Of a stretch of DNA of 64,000 nt, positions 58,760 through 64,000 are shown one piece after another. This stretch comes from Alloactinosynnema sp. L-07 (GTDB taxonomy: Bacteria > Actinomycetota > Actinomycetes > Mycobacteriales > Pseudonocardiaceae). The stretch covers positions 372,001 through 436,000 of the forward strand of contig NZ_LN850107.1 of assembly GCF_900070365.1 (NCBI RefSeq), read 5' to 3'. A program made the translations under genes and the position numbers. Under the pieces are notes generated by a model that ran no database searches, was not told the DNA's origin, and was given only the letters and a program-made list of their open reading frames with translations. How positions within the stretch are numbered: position 1 is the stretch's first letter; each line of letters starts with the position of its first letter.

Positions 58760-61015
58760 CTAGGCGGGTGGGCGGGTGCGCAGGGTGAGCCGGTCGGTCA
58801 GGCCCTCGCTGGTGGAGTGGGAGCGGCGTAGTGCGATCACCGAGCCGGTGATGGGGCCGCCGAGTCCGGTGGGGTCGGTGAGGGTGACGACGTCGCCGAG
58901 TTGCACGCGCGGGTCGCCGACGACGGGGATGTCGGCGAGGACGGGGGTGGGTCGAGCGAGGTCGGCCAGCACGGATGCGGCGACGTCGGCGGCGGCGGCC
59001 GGGTGGTGCCGGAATCCGCTGTCGGGCAGGTCGAGCACGCGGCGCCCAAAGCGGGCCGCTGATGCGGTGTCGGTGAGGGTGGTGGGCAGGGGCGGGTCGT
59101 CGGTGACGGGGAAGCCACGGATCTTGAACGCGGGTTCGCTGCCGTTGGCGAAGCGGATGGGGAAGGTGTTGGCGTTGCTGATGACGACGGCCGCAGCGGC
59201 GTCGCCGTCGACCAGGCCGAGGGTGACGGTGACGCTGCTGGTGACTTCGGCGCCGGTGTTGGCGTTGACGACGACGTAGCCGCCGGAGGCAGCGGTGGGC
59301 CACTCGGCTTTGGTGTAGCGGAGCAGCGTGGTGCTCAGCCGGGCGCGTTTGTCCAGCGGGAGGGTGAGGAACCTGGTGTTGAGCGCCCCGGTGTCGAGTT
59401 CGTCGATGGTGCGCGCGGTGTAGACGACGGCGCTTACGCGTTCGAGCCGGGGCGCGTGCCGGAATGTGATCTCGTTGCGGACCCCGTCCAGCGACGTGGA
59501 CAGGTCCAGGTCGGCGAGATCGACGTTGGCGCTGATGGTCTTCACCGGGGCCGGAGGGGCCTTGGCGCGGGCGGTGAACCGGAACCGGCCATGCTCAGTG
59601 AAGGCGACCAGCCCGTACTCGGCGGCCACGGCCGCCTTGATCACGGTCCAGGAGTCCGCGCCCACGATGTCCGGAAGCCCGGTCATCCAGTTCAACCCGG
59701 TGTCGAGGTCGGCCTGCGACACATGCGGCACGCCCCACCCGGCCGGTGGGGCGGCGGCCTCGGCGATCTGCACGCACTGCACGGGCAGACACGTGTTGAG
59801 GTACACGTGCCCGCGCGTCTGGCCGACGAGGCTTTGCACGTTGGCCGGCGTGGTGACGGTGGCGGTCTGCACGCCGTCGAGGTGCCAGCGGGTGAACACG
59901 CGCAGGTTGTCGATGTCGTAGGTGATCCAGAACCCCACCGAGTGCCAGTCGGCGGCCCCGGTGATCGTCGGGCCGGGGATGGTGGCGGCGACGACGGGGT
60001 TGCTGTTGGTGGTGGGGTTGTAGAGCACGCGGGCGGATAGTTGCCCGTTGGTGGAGATCAGGATCTCGACGGTGGCGCCTTCGCGGGTGACCCGCGAGGT
60101 GGACGCCTGCACGATGGTGCCGTCGCTGTAGGGGTGGAAGGCGTTCGAGGCCCCGGCCTTGATGTGGAAGTCGAAGACGTGCCCGACCCCGCGGGTGCCG
60201 AAGTTGAACCCCACGCCCGCCGTGCGGGAGCCGATCAGGGATCGGATCTCGGGGCCGCCGTTGGCCGCGAGCCCGTAGCGGCCTGCCACGAACTCCGGGA
60301 CCGCCGAGGTGGTCTTGTCCCCGGAGATGACGCTGCGATTGAACCCGATGTCGGGGTAGAGCCCGCCGTGACAGGTCATCGCCCAGATACAGCCGGGCCG
60401 GGGCGGTGGGGACATGTAGATGCCGTTGCGGCGCAACACGAAGTCCACGACCCACTGGGTGTTGACCCGGTCGCGGTAGATCCAGAACGCGGTGTTTCGG
60501 TAGGTGCGTTCCTCCGCCGCGCCGACCGGCAGGGTGACGGCGCCGCGTAGCCGTTCGGCCGGGTCCAGGGCCTCGACGGTGACCGTCCGGTTGCGGGCGT
60601 TGACTCGCACGGTGCGGGTGGTGCCAGTGAACTGGCGGAGCAGCCGCGGCCCGGCCCTGGTGGTCAACCCGAGGTCGAGGGTGAGCGGCGCGTCCACTTG
60701 GTCATCGGCGAGCAGGGTGGCGCCGGTCCCGTAGGGGGAGAACATGCGGGCGATGTCGTGCGGATCCTGGGCACGGGTGCCGGTGAGGGTGGCGGTCAGA
60801 CTGGCGGCGCTAAACCCCTCCACCAGCGTGCACTCGGCTGGGAGATCCCCGGTGATTGCCCGCTCGACTGTCACCGTGTCGACCACAGTGGACAGATCGG
60901 AGAGTGTGTGGGCGAAGCGGGCGTCGCGCGCCCAGTCCACGAGCAACCGTGCCAGCGGTACGCGGTCGGCGGCGGTGACAGCGGCTGCCAGGGCGGGATC
61001 GTCAGGTGCTTGCAT
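58760..61015 (-). CDS. Phage tail-tip protein with LamG-like central domain
   Basis: The 751-residue protein begins with a tail-hub-like segment (residues 1-180, VEALDPAERLRGAVTLPVGA). A central concanavalin/LamG-like domain (about 190-420) reads RSLIGSRTAGVGFNFGTRGV and DNLRVFTRWHLDGVQTATV. The C-terminal part (about 450-751) has repeated beta-strands ending in VQLGDVVTLTDPTGLGGP. This architecture fits receptor-binding or baseplate tail proteins of siphoviruses. A four-base gap from the next upstream tail gene indicates one operon. Confidence 0.8.
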   Translation of the reverse strand: MQAPDDPALAAAVTAADRVPLARLLVDWARDARFAHTLSDLSTVVDTVTVERAITGDLPAECTLVEGFSAASLTATLTGTRAQDPHDIARMFSPYGTGATLLADDQVDAPLTLDLGLTTRAGPRLLRQFTGTTRTVRVNARNRTVTVEALDPAERLRGAVTLPVGAAEERTYRNTAFWIYRDRVNTQWVVDFVLRRNGIYMSPPPRPGCIWAMTCHGGLYPDIGFNRSVISGDKTTSAVPEFVAGRYGLAANGGPEIRSLIGSRTAGVGFNFGTRGVGHVFDFHIKAGASNAFHPYSDGTIVQASTSRVTREGATVEILISTNGQLSARVLYNPTTNSNPVVAATIPGPTITGAADWHSVGFWITYDIDNLRVFTRWHLDGVQTATVTTPANVQSLVGQTRGHVYLNTCLPVQCVQIAEAAAPPAGWGVPHVSQADLDTGLNWMTGLPDIVGADSWTVIKAAVAAEYGLVAFTEHGRFRFTARAKAPPAPVKTISANVDLADLDLSTSLDGVRNEITFRHAPRLERVSAVVYTARTIDELDTGALNTRFLTLPLDKRARLSTTLLRYTKAEWPTAASGGYVVVNANTGAEVTSSVTVTLGLVDGDAAAAVVISNANTFPIRFANGSEPAFKIRGFPVTDDPPLPTTLTDTASAARFGRRVLDLPDSGFRHHPAAAADVAASVLADLARPTPVLADIPVVGDPRVQLGDVVTLTDPTGLGGPITGSVIALRRSHSTSEGLTDRLTLRTRPPA

Positions 61016-61018
61016 CGG

Positions 61019-61849
61019 TCAGACCTCCAGGAGCATGAGGGCCATCGCCCGCGACCCCGGCACGGCGTAGGCGGTGGTGAGCGCGTCAACGGCGACCACC
61101 GCGGCACCGCCACCGGGCGCCCACGCGGTGGCGGCCGGACCGGGTTCGAGCTGCCATGCCGTCGTGGTGGCCGTGCCACCAGAGGGGGTGGGCGAGGCGG
61201 TGAGCGCGACCCGCACGAGGGCGGCGTTGCCGGTCGGGGTGAACGTGTGGGTCAGGCGCTGCCCGGCCGCGCCAGGGGTGGTCGGGATGGACTCGGTGAA
61301 CGACAGGTAGGTGTCGGTCTTGTCGTAGAGGGCGGCGGTCCAGCGCAGCGCCACCGCGGCCGACGCTGCCCAGGCCGACATGGTCAGCGGCTCCCCGGGC
61401 ACGACCGGGATCGGGTCGAGGTAGACCTGTCCGCCTGCGGCCGTTGCCGCCCAGGAGAGGCCACCCGCGAGCGGCAGGGTCGAGGCGGGGACGCCGGTGG
61501 TCCATGTGAGGGCACCGGCGCTGGCGGTGAATCCGGTCGTGGTCCGCTCGGCGGACCCGGTTGCCGCGACGTGCGGCGTGAGCCGGTTGGGCCGTTCACC
61601 GTCGAGCAGCCACAGTGGTCCGGCCACCATCCCGAGGTGGATCGCGTCGAGGAACGCGGCCGTGCCGGGGTCGAGGTAGGGCCAGGACAGCACCCAGACC
61701 CGTTTGACCGCGACCCGGTCGACGGTGACCCGCCCGGTGAGGGAGCGGTGAACCGCGCCGATCCGGGCGGCCGTCGCGTCCGGTGCGCCGCTCAGGGATG
61801 GGGAGGGCAGTGCGCGGAGCCCGCCGACCGGGCCGAGTGTGAACGCCAC
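61019..61849 (-). CDS. Phage minor tail protein
   Basis: The 276-residue protein has an N-terminal distal-tail-like part (GRVTVDRVAVKRVWVLSWPY) and a C-terminal jelly-roll carbohydrate-binding-like domain with YLDPIPVVPGEPLTMSAWAA and YDKTDTYLSFTESIPTTPGA. Position between tape measure and tail-tip genes supports distal tail/minor tail function. The start at 61849 leads a tail operon with the 751-residue protein. Confidence 0.75.
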   Translation of the reverse strand: MAFTLGPVGGLRALPSPSLSGAPDATAARIGAVHRSLTGRVTVDRVAVKRVWVLSWPYLDPGTAAFLDAIHLGMVAGPLWLLDGERPNRLTPHVAATGSAERTTTGFTASAGALTWTTGVPASTLPLAGGLSWAATAAGGQVYLDPIPVVPGEPLTMSAWAASAAVALRWTAALYDKTDTYLSFTESIPTTPGAAGQRLTHTFTPTGNAALVRVALTASPTPSGGTATTTAWQLEPGPAATAWAPGGGAAVVAVDALTTAYAVPGSRAMALMLLEV

Positions 61850-61990
61850 GAGGCATCACCACCCAAATCGCCCGTGGCACGACAGGGGTGCGACCTCGAT
61901 CGGGTGATCATGCCTGCGTTGCGTCGGCCGCTATGCCGACACCGCCCCTAATGTCGACCCCGCTCGTCTCAACCCCACGAAGGAGTCCTC

Positions 61991-62242
61991 ATGGTGTCGG
62001 TGTCCCGCGCGGTCGGTGCGTTCCTTGTCGCGGTCGGTGCGCCGTTGGTGACCGCGGCACCGGCCCTGGCCGACACCCCGGCCCCGAACATCGGTGGCGT
62101 CCTCGACGCGGCCAACATCGGGAACTTCACCCCTGCCGCTACGGGCCTTCAGGAGATGGCCGTCGTGCCGGTCCTCGGCAAGTGGGTCGGTAACAACCTC
62201 AACAATTTGAGCAACGGCAACGTCATCGACCACTCGCGCTGA
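61991..62242 (+). CDS. Small secreted protein (phage cargo/moron)
   Basis: The 83-residue precursor has a signal peptide (VSRAVGAFLVAVGAPLVTAA...ALADT) and a short mature part, PNIGGVLDAANIGNFTPAAT, ending NNLNNLSNGNVIDHSR. AAGGAG lies five bases before ATG. It runs opposite to the tail genes and sits between the tape measure and minor tail genes with its own space for a promoter (61850-61990). This is typical of a moron expressed by the lysogen. I do not recognise the family. Confidence 0.7.
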   Translation: MVSVSRAVGAFLVAVGAPLVTAAPALADTPAPNIGGVLDAANIGNFTPAATGLQEMAVVPVLGKWVGNNLNNLSNGNVIDHSR

Positions 62243-62282
62243 GGCACCGCGACCGGCCTTGCTCGGTCGAATCGGTTATGGC

Positions 62283-64000
62283 TCAGCGGCGGGCGTTTTG
62301 TGCGTTGGCGGTGTTGACCAGCCGCGCGACGCCGGCCCCGTCCACGTGCAGCCGCGCCCCGTCGAGTGCGGCGAGGACACCGGCGGCGACGGCCGCGGTG
62401 ATCGCGGAGGTGTCGGCGCCCATCGGCGACGCCCCGCCCGGCGCGGCAGTGCGTCCGGTCGCGGTGAGGGTGGCGTCCATGTTCAGTGGCAGCGTGGTGG
62501 TCAGCGAGTCCAGGTAGGACCGCACGGCCGGTGTCCCGGCTTGCAGGCCGGTGAGCAGACCGCGCATGATCAGGCGGCCGTTATCGACCAGGAGGACGCG
62601 GTCGCGGGCGGGCGGTCCTTTCCAGTCGGGCAGCAGGTTGGTCAGCGACTTCAGCTTGTCCTTGATCCACTGCCACGCGGCTTCCAGACCACGGATGAGG
62701 CCACGGATGATGTTCTTCCCGGCTTCCACGAGCAGCCCGCCGAGGTCGCCGAGCGCACCGAGGATGCGGCCGGGCAGGTCGATGAAGAACCGCACCAGCC
62801 CGTCGAGCGCGCCGCCCACGGCGCCGCGGATCATGTCCCAGATGCCGCCGAAGGCGTTCTTCAGGCCGTTCCAGGCGCGGGACCAGTCGCCGGTGATCAG
62901 GCCCATGACGGTGTCGATGATGCCTTGGATGTAGCGCATTGCGCCGCCGATGATCGACCCGATCGTGTCGAACACGCTGCGCACGACGCCGAGCAGCGTG
63001 TCCAGGATCGGCATCAGGACGCGGGCCAGGATGTCGATCAGCGGTGCGACCGCGCGAACGAGGGTGGCGAAGGTATCCGCGGCCTGCACGATCACCGGCA
63101 CCAGCGCGGTGACCAACCCGGTGAGCGGCGGGATGAGCGCCTGCACCAGTTCCAGCAGCGGCGGCACCAGCGGCAGTACCGCCTGCACCACCGTCAGGAA
63201 TGCTTTCGCGAGTGGCGGCAGGATCGGCGCCAACGCCGACACCGCGGTCACCATGACCTCGCCGAGGGTCTGTCCTATCTGGACCAACGTCGGGGCCGCG
63301 TCGGCGAGCGCCCCGGACACCATGGCGGCGACCTGTTCGATCAGCCCGACGATGACCGGCAGCACCGGCTGCACCGCGCGCAACCCGGCGAGCAGCACCT
63401 CGCCGAAGACCATCGCGACCTGGCCGAGCAGCGGCAGCACCGCCGCCAGAGCTTGCAGGAACGCGCCGCCGACTGCCGAGATGATCGGTGTGAGCTGGCG
63501 CAGCAGGGCCGCGAGCATCGGGGCGAGGGTGCGCAGTGACTCGGCGAGCAGCCCACCGAATTGGGTGATCAACGGGGCCAGGACGCGGGCGAGCTCCAGC
63601 AGGGCGGGGGTGATTGAGCGGATCGACTCGCCGACCGCGCCACCCATCAGTGTGGCGACCTCGGCCAGGGCGGGGGCGAGCGCGGCCACGATCGGCGCAA
63701 GGGCCTGGGCCGCGGGGACGAGCATGTCCGCGAACGCCTGCGCCGCCGCCCCCAGCACCGGGGCCAGCGCCGCGAACACTTGACCGAGCGGGCCGATCGC
63801 AGGCGCGATGGACGCCAGCGCAGTGCCGAGCTGCGGGCCGAGCGCGGCGATCACGGGGGCGATCGAGTCCACCAGCGTGTGGCCGAGAGCCACCAGGATC
63901 GGGTCCAGGCCCTTGGCGACGGCGGCGATCCCGCCGAACACCTGCGCCAGCGCGGTCTGCCCGTCAGCGGAACGCAGGAACGCCAGCACCGACCCGGTGA
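62283..64000 (-). CDS. Phage tape measure protein (C-terminal part)
   Basis: The frame is open to the window edge, so only the last 571 or so residues are seen. The sequence is a long series of hydrophobic helical repeats (for example LAPIVAALAPALAEVATLMG and LPPLAKAFLTVVQAVLPLVP) followed by a membrane-like FIDLPGRILGALGDLGG region and a charged C-terminus ending LVNTANAQNARR. Such proteins set tail length and occupy the tail tube. The next genes downstream are tail proteins. Confidence 0.85.
   Translation of the reverse strand, partial: TGSVLAFLRSADGQTALAQVFGGIAAVAKGLDPILVALGHTLVDSIAPVIAALGPQLGTALASIAPAIGPLGQVFAALAPVLGAAAQAFADMLVPAAQALAPIVAALAPALAEVATLMGGAVGESIRSITPALLELARVLAPLITQFGGLLAESLRTLAPMLAALLRQLTPIISAVGGAFLQALAAVLPLLGQVAMVFGEVLLAGLRAVQPVLPVIVGLIEQVAAMVSGALADAAPTLVQIGQTLGEVMVTAVSALAPILPPLAKAFLTVVQAVLPLVPPLLELVQALIPPLTGLVTALVPVIVQAADTFATLVRAVAPLIDILARVLMPILDTLLGVVRSVFDTIGSIIGGAMRYIQGIIDTVMGLITGDWSRAWNGLKNAFGGIWDMIRGAVGGALDGLVRFFIDLPGRILGALGDLGGLLVEAGKNIIRGLIRGLEAAWQWIKDKLKSLTNLLPDWKGPPARDRVLLVDNGRLIMRGLLTGLQAGTPAVRSYLDSLTTTLPLNMDATLTATGRTAAPGGASPMGADTSAITAAVAAGVLAALDGARLHVDGAGVARLVNTANAQNARR

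Larger units (their letters stand above)
55643..64000. mobile_element. Left part of an integrated siphovirus-type prophage
   Basis: Starting at the ndk junction there is a large serine recombinase on the plus strand. Then on the minus strand follow a small protein, holin, tiny membrane protein, endolysin, two tail proteins and the tape measure protein, running towards the junction. This is the usual late order of actinobacterial siphoviruses. The element continues past the window end. A small secreted-protein gene on the plus strand (61991-62242) is probable cargo. Confidence 0.85.

Noticed and set aside
62259..63539. Plus-strand frame of 426 codons opposite the tape measure gene
   Set aside because: It is rich in Gln, His and Arg, has no ribosome site and mirrors the helical repeats of the tape measure protein.

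Overview
The window is high-GC DNA from an actinomycete, most probably a member of the Pseudonocardiales. I infer this from the GC-rich codon use, frequent GTG starts, a mycothiol-world gene set (mycoredoxin, a DsbA/Rv2466c-like protein), GlbO-type truncated haemoglobin, an SCO5389-family protein, tandem clpP genes upstream of clpX, and CtaJ/DUF5130-like cytochrome-oxidase-associated genes. No 16S rRNA gene is present, so genus is not assignable.

Positions 1-23,000 are mostly ordinary chromosomal genes: a two-component system, a GH13 glucosidase, globin, an MscS channel, an HNH endonuclease, a highly repetitive GTRVT-repeat protein, a ctaJ/DUF5130 pair, a decayed pepN/lipoprotein duplication, intact pepN, a thioredoxin-fold oxidoreductase, an aldehyde dehydrogenase, several hydrolases, rpiB, a Nei-type glycosylase, an Eis-like acetyltransferase, a degenerate Nudix protein, tRNA-Gly and tRNA-Pro, and a GntR/membrane-protein operon with a clear palindromic operator.

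Positions 23,000-29,000 hold the proteostasis block: trigger factor, clpP1, clpP2 and clpX, followed by a 154-bp element with 30-bp inverted ends. Positions 29,000-46,200 carry an esterase, a CoA-transferase with fdhD, a secreted streptogrisin-type protease with a chitin-binding tail, a phytoene-dehydrogenase-like oxidoreductase, mycoredoxin, a YdeP-type molybdoenzyme (a plausible user of FdhD function), a cysteine-peptidase-like protein preceded by an inverted-repeat element, two paralogous membrane-anchored proteins, valS, folC and a DUF4233 protein.

Positions 46,200-49,000 are accessory. An HTH-nucleotidyltransferase (MNT-type) gene sits behind two 14-bp promoter-like repeats and its HEPN-like partner is cut to about 25 codons. 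A dihydrofolate-reductase-family gene is interrupted by a complete IS256-family element with an 8-bp target duplication. Positions 49,000-55,400 return to chromosomal genes: an alpha-carbonic anhydrase, a PepSY protein, a PhoD phosphatase with a coupled secreted protein, and another secreted protein.

From about 55,640 to the window end lies the left part of a prophage. It has split ndk after about 55 codons; a large serine recombinase lies next to the junction and the late genes (tape measure, tail, endolysin, holin) run leftward towards it. A small secreted protein is carried on the opposite strand as probable cargo. The most unusual items are the GTRVT repeat protein, the inverted-repeat element fused in frame ahead of the cysteine-peptidase-like protein, the broken MNT/HEPN locus and the ndk-integrated prophage.
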